The notes beneath the pieces are model-generated. The model did not search any database. It saw nothing but the letters and a program-made list of their open reading frames with translations, and was not told the DNA's origin. Positions 6,512 to 13,610 of a stretch of DNA of 13,804 bases are shown here, piece by piece. The stretch's first letter is position 1, and each line of letters starts with the position of its first letter. The DNA comes from an uncultured Lachnospiraceae bacterium. Lineage in GTDB: Bacteria > Bacillota > Clostridia > Lachnospirales > Lachnospiraceae. The translations under genes were made by a program, and so were the position numbers. The stretch is taken from NCBI GenBank assembly GCA_910578345.1, contig CAJTRA010000033.1, positions 1 to 13,804 of the forward strand, written 5' to 3'.

Positions 6512-6625
6512 CTTTACCTCCCTGTGGATCTTAACCTTATCTTTCTATTATGACATTGGAAATTTCGCCATACACGGCCTTGCCAGAAGCCAGAAAAAGA
6601 AATTTACTATGTCAAAGACGTTTTC

Positions 6626-6655
6626 ATTATAGTGAGAACTCTCTGTGTTTGTCAA
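6626..6655 (-). promoter_or_regulatory. Sigma-A type promoter of the ABC-F transcript
   Basis: The minus strand has perfect consensus hexamers: TTGACA at 6655-6650 and TATAAT at 6631-6626, 18 bp apart. The predicted start is near 6619. Such a strong promoter in front of a resistance gene makes sense if expression is controlled later by the attenuator. Confidence 0.8.
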
Positions 6656-6709
6656 GCCCCAAAATGGGCGAATATATCCTGCAGGACACAAAATATTCTC
6701 ATTTTAAAC

Positions 6710-6738
6710 ATATTTTCACCTTATTTTTTCCCTATAAT
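6710..6738 (+). promoter_or_regulatory. Promoter of the VTC–DUF4956–CotH operon
   Basis: TATAAT at 6733-6738 is a perfect -10. At 17 bp spacing the -35 is ATATTT (6710-6715), which is weak, so an activator or UP-like AT-rich DNA may help. The start would be near 6745, immediately before the leader hairpin. It is about 55 bp from the divergent ABC-F promoter. Confidence 0.5.
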
Positions 6739-6747
6739 GACACTATG

Positions 6748-6831
6748 CCCGGCAGGCTGATACCATTATTTTCCAACGTGCTTCCCCTCATACAGCATTC
6801 TACACAGGAATGGTTTATCTGCCGGGTTTTT
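6748..6831 (+). terminator. Large terminator-like hairpin in the leader of the VTC operon (possible attenuator)
   Basis: The arms CCCGGCA (6748-6754) and TGCCGGG (6820-6826) pair perfectly and are followed by TTTTT. Inside, GATA (6759-6762) pairs with TATC (6816-6819) and CCATT (6763-6767) with AATGG (6809-6813), leaving a 41-nt apical region. The structure starts at about the predicted transcript start and ends 4-5 nt before AAGGAGG of the first gene. It is therefore placed to act as an attenuator or as a structured 5' leader. No riboswitch class was recognised in the apical part. Confidence 0.55.
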
Positions 6832-6850
6832 ATTAAGGAGGGTTTTACCT

Positions 6851-7522
6851 ATGGTCTACCGCCACGAATGGAAACATCTCATTAATCTATCCGACCATAT
6901 CGTCCTGCGGGAACGACTGTCCGCTGTCATGCAGCCAGATCCCCACGCAGTCAATGGCAAATATGATATTCGCAGCCTTTACTTTGATAATCTGGCAGAC
7001 AAGGCTCTCAGAGAAAAGCTGGATGGCATAAGCAGGCGTGAGAAGTTCCGGATCCGCTATTATAACGGCGATACTTCTCTGATCCATCTGGAAAAGAAAA
7101 GCAAGATCGCCGGACTTGGAACAAAACAAAAAGTTCTTCTTTCAAAGCACGAGGCACAGGCGATCGTAAATGGCGATCATTCCTGGATGCAGCAAAGTCC
7201 CGATCCTCTTATCATAGAACTGTATTCCAAACTGTTGTCACAACAGCTTAAACCTAAGTCGATCGTGGATTATACACGGGAAGCTTTTCTATTTCATGCC
7301 GGAAATGTCAGGGTAACGATCGATTACAATATCCGCACAGGTTTATGGTGCACTGATTTCCTGAATCCTGGATGCATCACCATTCCCGCAAGAGACGCTC
7401 CGATCATTCTGGAAGTCAAATGGGACGCCTTTCTGCCGGATATCGTTCGGGATCTTGTACAGCTTCATGGACGAAGCCCCTGCGCCTTTTCCAAATATGC
7501 ATCCTGCCGCACCTATGGATAG
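6851..7522 (+). CDS. VTC domain (polyphosphate polymerase-like) protein
   Basis: This soluble 223-residue protein is almost entirely one VTC-type triphosphate-tunnel domain. In the eukaryotic VTC complex this domain makes polyphosphate from ATP. The charged residues expected to line the tunnel are visible: RHEWKH (4-9), SLYFDN (42-47), REKFRIRYY (63-71), HLEKKSK (79-85), YTREAF (141-146), VRVTIDYNIRT (153-163), ILEVKWD (186-192) and FSKYASCR (213-220). Alternating basic and acidic residues in these strands are as expected for triphosphate and metal binding. There is no signal peptide or membrane segment. AAGGAGG lies eight nt before the ATG. It is the first gene of a three-gene operon with a DUF4956 membrane protein and a CotH-like protein, a recurring cassette in Firmicutes. 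Polyphosphate synthesis is known for the family, not shown for this stand-alone form. Confidence 0.88.
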   Translation: MVYRHEWKHLINLSDHIVLRERLSAVMQPDPHAVNGKYDIRSLYFDNLADKALREKLDGISRREKFRIRYYNGDTSLIHLEKKSKIAGLGTKQKVLLSKHEAQAIVNGDHSWMQQSPDPLIIELYSKLLSQQLKPKSIVDYTREAFLFHAGNVRVTIDYNIRTGLWCTDFLNPGCITIPARDAPIILEVKWDAFLPDIVRDLVQLHGRSPCAFSKYASCRTYG

Positions 7523-7567
7523 AAGCCAATTAATCCTAACTTTCATACAAAACGGAGGACAAATTCT

Positions 7568-8239
7568 ATGACTTTCAACGATATTTTTAAATCCAATTTT
7601 CTCAACAACGTTACAAGCATCAGTTTTTTCGACATGACCCTGGCTCTCTTGCTGGCTTTCGGCATGGGTATGTTTATTTTTCTGGTCTATCAGAAAACCT
7701 TTGCCGGCGTAATGTATTCTTCAGGCTTCGGAGTGACGCTCATCGCTCTCACGATGATCACGACACTCGTCATTCTGGCCGTGACTTCCAACGTCGTCCT
7801 TTCCCTCGGTATGGTCGGCGCGCTTTCGATCGTCCGTTTCCGCACAGCCATCAAAGAACCACTGGATATCGCTTTCCTGTTCTGGTCGATCGCTTTCGGT
7901 ATTGTGTTAGCCGCCGGTTTGATCCCTCTGGCTGTCATCGGCAGTCTGTTGATCGGGGTCATCCTGCTCATCTTCGTCAATCGAAAGACCCATGCCAATC
8001 CCTATATCGCTGTGATCAACTGTACCGATCATGCGAGTGAGCTTCACGCACAGGAATATCTGAAACAACAGGTCAGCCGCCTCGTAGTCAAGAGTAAGAC
8101 TGCGCAGAAAGGCGCTGTCGAACTGAATCTGGAAATCCGTTTAAAGGACGACAACACAGACTTCATTAATGCACTGGCAGAAATGGAAGGTGTCAACAGC
8201 GCCGTTCTGGTCAGCTACAATGGCGATTATATGGGATGA
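7568..8239 (+). CDS. DUF4956 multi-pass membrane protein
   Basis: This 223-residue protein has about four membrane helices (about 22-42, 55-75, 101-118, 119-137) and a soluble C-terminal domain (about 145-223) with an alternating β/α pattern. The conserved segment SLGMVGALSIVRFRTAIKEP (79-98), carrying two Arg residues between hydrophobic stretches, is the hallmark of DUF4956. The family has no assigned reaction. GGAGG sits nine nt before the ATG, and the gene is 45 bp downstream of the VTC gene and 18 bp before the CotH-like gene, so all three are surely one operon. By comparison with eukaryotic VTC, where the catalytic domain is attached to membrane helices, this protein could be the membrane partner or conduit for the VTC domain protein. 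That is inference. Confidence 0.87.
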   Translation: MTFNDIFKSNFLNNVTSISFFDMTLALLLAFGMGMFIFLVYQKTFAGVMYSSGFGVTLIALTMITTLVILAVTSNVVLSLGMVGALSIVRFRTAIKEPLDIAFLFWSIAFGIVLAAGLIPLAVIGSLLIGVILLIFVNRKTHANPYIAVINCTDHASELHAQEYLKQQVSRLVVKSKTAQKGAVELNLEIRLKDDNTDFINALAEMEGVNSAVLVSYNGDYMG

Positions 8240-8257
8240 ATAAAAAGGAGATGACAG

Positions 8258-9823
8258 ATGTCAACGAACAAACATATTGACAAAATCTGCTGTATCGTTC
8301 TGACTGTCTCGCTTCTGCTTACCTTGCTCTTTATGAATGCCGGCCGGTTCGGCATTCAGACCGTGAGCGCAGCAGCAGGATATGCATCCAGACTCTTTCA
8401 GTCTTCCGAAGTACATACCATCGAGATCTTAATGGACGACTGGGATTCGTTTCTTGCGCAATGTACGGATGAAGAATATGCGGCCTGCACCGTCATCATA
8501 GACGGGGAGGCATTCCGCAACGTCGGGATCCGCGCCAAAGGCAACACTTCCCTTTCTTCCGTAGCCGCATATGGCAATAACCGGTACAGCTTCAAGATTG
8601 AATTCGACCACTATGACAGCTCCATCAATTATTATGGACTGGACAAGCTCTGCCTTAATAATATTATTCAGGATACGACTTATATGAAAGATTATCTCAC
8701 CTACAGGCTGATGTACGAATTCGGTGTAGACGCGCCTTTGTGCAGTTATGCTTATATCACGGTAAACGGCAGTACAGACTGGGGATTATATCTGGCGGTA
8801 GAAGGAGTGGAAGAATCCTTTTTGCAGAGAAATTATGGAAATGACTATGGAGAGCTCTACAAACCGGACAGTATGAAGATGGGTGGAGGACGAGGAAATG
8901 GGATGGAATTCCGTTTTCCCACAGAAGGATTTAACCCGGACGACAAAGAATTTTCTCCACCTGAGAATTTGGAACAAGCAAAAGTTGAGAAAGACCGGCA
9001 CGGTCCAGGCCCCGGCTTTCCTTTCGGAAGCGGCATGGCAAGTAACGATGTCTCTCTTATCTATACCGACGACGCTTTCGACAGCTATATCAATATATTT
9101 GAAAACGCTAAGACAGATCCCTCCGATCCCGACAAAGCGCGGCTCATTGCGTCTCTAAAGAAGCTGAATCACAATGACTCCCTGGAATCTGTTGTGGATA
9201 TGGATGAGGTCATCCGTTATTTCGTAGTCCATAACTTTGTGCTCAATTTTGACAGCTACACGGGCGCCATGATCCACAATTATTATCTGTATGAAAAGGA
9301 CGGCCAGCTTTCCATGATCCCATGGGACTATAACCTGGCGTTCGGTGGTTTTGAATCTGAAAGCGATGCCACACAGCTTGTCAATTACCCCATCGACACC
9401 CCGGTGTCCGGCGGCACGACAGATTCCCGGCCAATGCTTTCGTGGATCTTCGACAATGAAGACTATACCGATTTATATCATCAGTATTTTGCCCGATTTC
9501 TTGCCGAATATTTTGAGAACGGTTTTGTTTCCTCGGTGATCGATTCCACCGCTGAGATGATATCCCCTTATGTGGAAGCCGATCCGACGAAGTTTTGCAG
9601 TTATGAAGAATTTGAAAAAGGCGTCTCCACGCTGCGCAGCTTTTGCCTGAAAAGAGCAGAAAGTATCGCAGGACAGCTGGCAGGCACGATTCCCTCTGCC
9701 TCCGAGGGACAGGCAGACGACAATTCCACCTTTGTTGACGCCTCGGACCTTACGATTTCGGATATGGGCACTATGGGAGAGATGAAAGGACGACCAAACG
9801 ATCACTCCGTCGGTTTCTGGTAA
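8258..9823 (+). CDS. Exported CotH-family kinase-like protein
   Basis: The 521-residue protein has an N-terminal hydrophobic segment (about 10-27) ahead of VSAAAG, either a signal peptide or a membrane anchor, so the body should lie outside the cytoplasm. CotH proteins are atypical kinases; in Bacillus CotH phosphorylates spore-coat proteins. Matching blocks are GIRAKGN with Lys94, LCLNNIIQD (131-139) followed by the TYMKDYLTYRLM helix, VEGVEESFL (181-189), GELYKPD with Lys202 and IPWDYNLAFG with Asp357/Asn359, the likely metal-binding DxN. A Gly/Pro-rich insert (about 205-255) separates the halves, and the C-terminal 50 residues look disordered. AAGGAG precedes the ATG by seven nt. As the third gene of the VTC–DUF4956 operon it may phosphorylate surface targets using the system's phosphate donor. 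The last 22 bp overlap the convergent YitT-family gene. Confidence 0.88.
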   Translation: MSTNKHIDKICCIVLTVSLLLTLLFMNAGRFGIQTVSAAAGYASRLFQSSEVHTIEILMDDWDSFLAQCTDEEYAACTVIIDGEAFRNVGIRAKGNTSLSSVAAYGNNRYSFKIEFDHYDSSINYYGLDKLCLNNIIQDTTYMKDYLTYRLMYEFGVDAPLCSYAYITVNGSTDWGLYLAVEGVEESFLQRNYGNDYGELYKPDSMKMGGGRGNGMEFRFPTEGFNPDDKEFSPPENLEQAKVEKDRHGPGPGFPFGSGMASNDVSLIYTDDAFDSYINIFENAKTDPSDPDKARLIASLKKLNHNDSLESVVDMDEVIRYFVVHNFVLNFDSYTGAMIHNYYLYEKDGQLSMIPWDYNLAFGGFESESDATQLVNYPIDTPVSGGTTDSRPMLSWIFDNEDYTDLYHQYFARFLAEYFENGFVSSVIDSTAEMISPYVEADPTKFCSYEEFEKGVSTLRSFCLKRAESIAGQLAGTIPSASEGQADDNSTFVDASDLTISDMGTMGEMKGRPNDHSVGFW

Positions 9824-10662
9824 AACCGCCCGGATAATTCTTCCGTGCGGAGTGCATTGACAAAAGCGGCCGGATCCGCGTCCTTCACGGCGCGGATCAC
9901 CCGCTTGCTCTCCTCCTTGGATACGACGGAATATACTACCTGACGTTTCTGATGCTCATAAGATCCTTCTCCACTCAGGACTGTGGCCCCATGCATACTC
10001 ACCAGATTAATCGCCTGGCAGATCTCATTGGGCTTATTGGTCACAATAAACAACGTTTGTTTCTGATACCGCTTATAAAGCATGTGAAGGATCTGCGTAG
10101 ATGCATACTGATAGATAATCGAATAAAGCGCCTTATCCATACCAAACAGCACACCGGCAACCCCGATGATCACCACGTTGAACGCCAGAATAAAATTCCA
10201 GGAATCCACACCCTTCTTCTCTGAAAGATAGATGGAGATAAAGTCTGTCCCGCCCGTAGTCGCATTCATAAGCAGGCAGATGCTGATGACAAATCCGTTG
10301 ATGATACCGCCGAAAACGCTGATCAGCAGAATATCATAGGTAATCGCGCTCTGCGGTATGATATCTGTAAGGACACTTGTCAAAACGATCATCAGGCAGG
10401 AGTACAGCGTAAACTTCTTGCCAATAAAGCGGAATCCAATGTAGATCGGTATAAGATTTAACAGAAGGTTCACCAGCGAATAGGGCACCTCCATATTCAG
10501 AAATCTCTCAAAAATACTCTGGATCAGGACTGTCAATCCTGTTGCGCCGCCCGGATACAGGCCTCCTGCCTTGACAAAGGTTTTGATATTGACCGCCATT
10601 AAAACAGAAGCCAGACAAACGACGACGATCCTTTTGCCGTCCTTTTTCAGATCAAAGGTCAT
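9802..10662 (-). CDS. YitT-family membrane protein (DUF161 plus DUF2179)
   Basis: The 286-residue protein has five to six membrane helices (about 12-30, 62-80, 84-103, 110-134, 157-174) and a cytoplasmic C-terminal DUF2179 domain (about 200-280). Family motifs are KAGGLYPGGATGLT (31-44), where small residues follow the first helix, and NATTGGTDF (133-141). The length is typical of the YitT family, whose transport or sensing role is not settled. The start has CGGAGG about ten nt upstream and a good promoter at 10701-10729. The gene ends within the 3' end of the cotH-like gene on the other strand (22-bp overlap). There is no room for separate terminators, and none is seen. It follows the Crp-like regulator gene on the same strand after 68 bp. 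Confidence 0.92.
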   Translation of the reverse strand: MTFDLKKDGKRIVVVCLASVLMAVNIKTFVKAGGLYPGGATGLTVLIQSIFERFLNMEVPYSLVNLLLNLIPIYIGFRFIGKKFTLYSCLMIVLTSVLTDIIPQSAITYDILLISVFGGIINGFVISICLLMNATTGGTDFISIYLSEKKGVDSWNFILAFNVVIIGVAGVLFGMDKALYSIIYQYASTQILHMLYKRYQKQTLFIVTNKPNEICQAINLVSMHGATVLSGEGSYEHQKRQVVYSVVSKEESKRVIRAVKDADPAAFVNALRTEELSGRFYQKPTE

Positions 10663-10700
10663 AATATTCTTCCTCCGTAGTTACGTTGATAACATTTCTT

Positions 10701-10729
10701 ATTATAGACTCGCTGTTTTTATCCTGCAA
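10701..10729 (-). promoter_or_regulatory. Promoter of the YitT-family gene
   Basis: The minus strand has TTGCAG (10729-10724), a 17-bp spacer and TATAAT (10706-10701). It begins just past the stop of the Crp-like gene, so the YitT-family gene has its own promoter even if some read-through occurs. Confidence 0.65.
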
Positions 10730-10730
10730 G

Positions 10731-11363
10731 CTAAAAAATAGTGAAAAGCAGCCTGTACCTCCCTTTCCCCACCTTCTCTATGATCTGCCGCTCCGTCAGC
10801 GATCTTAGAAGCCTCTGCAGCTGTCTCCTGCTGCAATGCAGATATGCCGCCGCATGTTCTACGCCATGCATCTGCCCGCCCTGACAGTCCTGCTGCAAAT
10901 AATGAAGGAATTTCTCTTCCAAAGTGGCGTACACCGCATTTTCCTGTGAGATCAGCGCCAGTTTATGTGCAACAGATCGCAGCAGATAGCGCAGAAACAG
11001 ATTGTCATTGAGCAGCGCGTCCCTGCAGCCAAAGAGAGGCAGCTCTACACAGCGAACCATCCTGACCGCTTCCACCAGAAACGGTAATTGTGTCTCCCCG
11101 CAGAATTCCATATCACCAAGCAGCGTGAATTCATCCAGATAGCTGAGCGGATACCGGCTTCCGTCATTTCTCACCGCATAGATCTGGACCGCGCCGGAAA
11201 CCATAAACTGCAGGCAGCTATTGGCGTCCCTGATGTAATTTAGGATCTCACCCTTATCGTATTGACACAGTCGGAAGGGGAGCTGCTTTGTATGGAAGAT
11301 CTTCTCAATCTGGTGCTGTTCCAGGTAATGTTTCAACAGTATGGAATCGTTAATCTCTTTCAT
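10731..11363 (-). CDS. Crp/Fnr-family regulator, YeiL-like
   Basis: The 210-residue protein has an N-terminal cyclic-nucleotide-binding-type β-barrel (about 20-115), a linking helix (about 116-145) and a C-terminal winged HTH (about 167-205). The recognition helix CSRRQLQRLLRSL (177-189) keeps the two Arg positions that read the G bases of TGTGA in E. coli CRP, but has Arg where CRP has Glu181. The segment LLNDNLFLRYLL and the overall layout resemble E. coli YeiL more than CRP itself. The cAMP-pocket PRxA motif is not present, so the effector is unknown. It is divergent from a MATE gene with a perfect CRP-type site between them. The SD (AGGAG) is about 13 nt from the ATG at 11363. A 7-codon out-of-frame mini-ORF (ATG at 11373) overlaps the start, which may couple translation. 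Confidence 0.87.
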   Translation of the reverse strand: MKEINDSILLKHYLEQHQIEKIFHTKQLPFRLCQYDKGEILNYIRDANSCLQFMVSGAVQIYAVRNDGSRYPLSYLDEFTLLGDMEFCGETQLPFLVEAVRMVRCVELPLFGCRDALLNDNLFLRYLLRSVAHKLALISQENAVYATLEEKFLHYLQQDCQGGQMHGVEHAAAYLHCSRRQLQRLLRSLTERQIIEKVGKGRYRLLFTIF

Positions 11364-11437
11364 AATTGCCCATCCACTCCTCTCCTTCCTGTTTCCATCC
11401 CGATCTTAGATCAAAAATTTTCCAATCTGCTTATTTA

Positions 11438-11455
11438 TTGTGACATATGTCACAA
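11438..11455. promoter_or_regulatory. Perfect CRP-type operator between the regulator and MATE genes
   Basis: TTGTGACATATGTCACAA is an 18-bp perfect palindrome and contains the exact TGTGA-N6-TCACA core recognised by CRP-family proteins. It lies 75 bp from the regulator start and 86 bp from the MATE start, so it could serve both. Binding by the adjacent YeiL-like protein is the obvious inference. Confidence 0.75.
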
Positions 11456-11468
11456 CAAAATACAAGAA

Positions 11469-11496
11469 TTGCCGCTACAATAAAAACAAATAGAAT
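11469..11496 (+). promoter_or_regulatory. Candidate promoters of the MATE gene
   Basis: Two readings are possible. TACAAT (11476-11481) has no good -35, but the CRP-type palindrome is then centred about 41.5 bp before the start (near 11488), the position for class II activation. Alternatively TTGCCG (11469-11474) with a 16-bp spacer and TAGAAT (11491-11496) gives a start near 11503. The first fits the operator better. Confidence 0.45.
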
Positions 11497-11540
11497 GATT
11501 TTACCAATATAGGAAACCACATAAAGGAGAAAGCAATCTC

Positions 11541-12878
11541 ATGGCCAATGAAATTTTCGAAAAAGTTCCCGTACACAAAGCATACTTCAAGCTGGCGCTG
11601 CCGGTCGTCTTCAGCATGGTAATCTCTTTGGTCTACAATATGGTAGATACCTGGTTCATCGCCCGGACCGGCAACACAGATTTAGTTGCAGGCGTCTCCC
11701 TGGGCGCGCCAGTTTTCACGCTGATGATCGCTTTAGGAGATATCTTCGGACTGGGCGGCAGCTCGGTCATCTCCAGGCTGTTTGGACAGAAACTGGACGC
11801 AGATGGCAAGCGGCTCAGTGTTTTCTGTTTCTATGCCGCTTTTCTGTGCGGCATCCTGGTCACAATCCTCATGCTTCTCTTCCGTCAGCCCATTCTTCAT
11901 CTGCTGGGCGCCGACCAGAATACCTATGCCTATGTCTCTGAGTACTTTACTTTTATCGTCCTGGGCGCGCCTTTTATCATCGTGTCCTTTACGCCCTCCA
12001 ATCTGCTTAGGACAGAAGGTTTCTCCACCGCCTCCATGACAGGTACGATCCTGGGTTCTGTAATCAATATCATCCTGGATCCCATCTTCATATCTGTACT
12101 GGGATTAGGGGCTGCGGGCGCTGCAATCGCTACCGTGCTGGGAAACATCGGCGCCGACCTTTTCTTTGTCTGGTTCTTACTGAGAAAAAGCAGGAAACTG
12201 TCTATCAGTCCAGTCGGCTTTCACATCTCTGCCGCTGAAGTCCGTCAAATTATGGCAATCGGTTTTCCGGCCTCCATTACGAATTTCATGCAGAGTTTTG
12301 GCATCGCTCTCATGAACCGCTTCCTCCTTCCCTATGGCAATGAACGCGTGGCGGCTATGGGGATCGTAATGAAAGTCAACATGATCGCCGTTCTTATCCT
12401 GGTCGGCTTTGCTTTCGGCGGACAGCCCCTGATCGGTTATAACTATGGTGCAGGAAATCATAAACGGCTGAAAGCGATCCTGCTGTTCGCATATCGATTT
12501 GAATGCGGAATGGCGCTGATTCTTGCAGTCATCCTTTCACTTGCCGCAAGACCAATGATCGGATTATTTATGAAAGATCCACTTATCATGGAAAATGGCA
12601 TTCCCATGCTGCGTCTGCAGTTAGTCGGCATGCCATTCATCGCCGTCGTCCTTATCACTACCTGCCTTTTTCAGTCTGCAGGAAAAGCATGGAATGCCTT
12701 CCTTCTGTCTGTCAGCAGACAGGGCGTACTCTTTGCCCTCGTGATCATTTTGGCCTCCTGGCTGGCCGGGTACTATGGCGTCCTGATCTCACAGGCGGCG
12801 GCTGACCTGCTCACGGCACTGCTGGCCTTCTGGCTTTTTAGACGCAGTCTGTATCATGAGATATGGGATAATGCATAA
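11541..12878 (+). CDS. MATE-family multidrug efflux transporter
   Basis: The 445-residue protein has about twelve hydrophobic segments in two related halves. It begins with the typical 'KLALPVVFSMVISLVYNMVDTWFIA' first helix, followed by the LGAPVFTLMIALGDIFGLGGSSVISR segment of the DinF/NorM-like branch. In the second half, FGGQPLIGYNYGAGNHKR is the counterpart. MATE proteins export cationic drugs or dyes in exchange for H+ or Na+; the substrate here is unknown. AAAGGAG lies eleven nt before the ATG, slightly far. It is divergently transcribed from the YeiL-like regulator, with the CRP-type site in between, and that layout suggests a regulator-efflux pair. No clear terminator follows, and the next gene starts 72 bp later. 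Confidence 0.94.
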   Translation: MANEIFEKVPVHKAYFKLALPVVFSMVISLVYNMVDTWFIARTGNTDLVAGVSLGAPVFTLMIALGDIFGLGGSSVISRLFGQKLDADGKRLSVFCFYAAFLCGILVTILMLLFRQPILHLLGADQNTYAYVSEYFTFIVLGAPFIIVSFTPSNLLRTEGFSTASMTGTILGSVINIILDPIFISVLGLGAAGAAIATVLGNIGADLFFVWFLLRKSRKLSISPVGFHISAAEVRQIMAIGFPASITNFMQSFGIALMNRFLLPYGNERVAAMGIVMKVNMIAVLILVGFAFGGQPLIGYNYGAGNHKRLKAILLFAYRFECGMALILAVILSLAARPMIGLFMKDPLIMENGIPMLRLQLVGMPFIAVVLITTCLFQSAGKAWNAFLLSVSRQGVLFALVIILASWLAGYYGVLISQAAADLLTALLAFWLFRRSLYHEIWDNA

Positions 12879-12895
12879 CGGCCTCCCTAAAAAGA

Positions 12896-12917
12896 ATAGA
12901 ATCCTTTCCTGTTCTAT
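12896..12917. promoter_or_regulatory. Inverted repeat upstream of the flavoprotein gene
   Basis: ATAGAA (12896-12901) and TTCTAT (12912-12917) form 6-bp arms around a 10-nt spacer, about 35 bp before the flavoprotein ATG. A weak -10-like TATGGT (12915-12920) overlaps it. It may be an operator for the downstream gene, but the evidence is symmetry and position only. Confidence 0.28.
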
Positions 12918-12950
12918 GGTAAACTGAATCCTAAAAGGAGGAACAAAACC

Positions 12951-13568
12951 ATGAAAGTATTAATGATCAATGGAAGCCCCAGAATTGGCGGCAATACTTC
13001 CATCGCGCTGAAAGAAATGGAACAGATCTTCGTACAAAATGGCATTGAGTCAGAAATCGTGCAGATCGGCAGCAAACCGATCCGAGGCTGCATCGCCTGC
13101 GGTTCATGCGCCAGGAGAGGATGCTGCGTATTTGACGACGAAGTGAACCAACTTGCTCCGAAATTCGAGGCCGCAGACGGCCTTGTGATCGCCAGCCCTG
13201 TCTATTATGCTTCCGCAAATGCGACTCTGATCGCCTGCCTGGACCGTCTGTTCTACAGCACTTCTTTTGACAAGACGATGAAAGTCGGCGCCAGTGTGGC
13301 TGTGGCAAGACGCGGCGGCTGTTCTGCCACCTTCGACGAATTAAACAAATATTTCACGATCACCGGTATGCCGGTAGCATCCAGTCAGTACTGGAACAGC
13401 GTACATGGTCGGACCCCCGGTGAAGCAGCTCAGGACGATGAAGGTCTTCAGACCATGCGTGTCCTGGCCAGGAATATGGTCTTTCTGATGAAGAGTATCG
13501 CGCTCGGAAAGGAACAGTTTGGACTTCCTGAGAAAGAAGAACGGGTCTATACACATTACATACGCTAG
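12951..13568 (+). CDS. Flavodoxin-fold NAD(P)H:FMN reductase / iron-sulfur flavoprotein-like
   Basis: The 205-residue soluble protein starts with the FMN phosphate loop GSPRIGGNTS (8-17) directly after the first β-strand. A cysteine cluster follows, C47-x2-C50-x2-C53-x4-CC (58-59), in the place where iron-sulfur flavoproteins bind a cubane cluster. The SPVYYA motif (82-87) is the second flavin-contact loop. FMN reductase is a sure family call. The iron-sulfur cluster is likely but not certain, because the spacing is not identical to the archaeal model form. The length is normal for the family. AAGGAGG is nine nt before the ATG. It shares its direction with the MATE gene but has its own inverted repeat upstream. 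After its stop, 13569-13610 holds no visible terminator before the IS element. Confidence 0.88.
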   Translation: MKVLMINGSPRIGGNTSIALKEMEQIFVQNGIESEIVQIGSKPIRGCIACGSCARRGCCVFDDEVNQLAPKFEAADGLVIASPVYYASANATLIACLDRLFYSTSFDKTMKVGASVAVARRGGCSATFDELNKYFTITGMPVASSQYWNSVHGRTPGEAAQDDEGLQTMRVLARNMVFLMKSIALGKEQFGLPEKEERVYTHYIR

Positions 13569-13610
13569 CTTTTACGCAGCGCCGGCACAATAGACGATAA
13601 CACTCTATTC

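Larger units (their letters stand above)
6110..6620 (-). promoter_or_regulatory. Long regulatory leader of the ABC-F gene, probable transcription attenuator
   Basis: The promoter at 6626-6655 predicts a transcript start near 6619, leaving about 510 nt of leader before the ABC-F ATG at 6109. In order, the leader holds a mini-ORF with a strong SD (6503-6522), a segment at 6423-6442 that can pair with the terminator's ascending arm, a GC-rich block (about 6180-6375), and a terminator ending a few nt before the ABC-F SD. The segment UGCUGCCACAUCAUGUUGCC is complementary to GGCAGGAAUCAUUUGGCAGCA with eight uninterrupted pairs plus further short blocks. It could therefore act as an antiterminator. 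This layout fits ribosome-mediated attenuation as known for other antibiotic-resistance genes. The mechanism here is inferred. Confidence 0.6.

Noticed and set aside
11402..11412. Short palindrome GATCTTAGATC in the regulator–MATE intergenic region
   Set aside because: It is short and common; the CRP-type palindrome nearby explains the region better.
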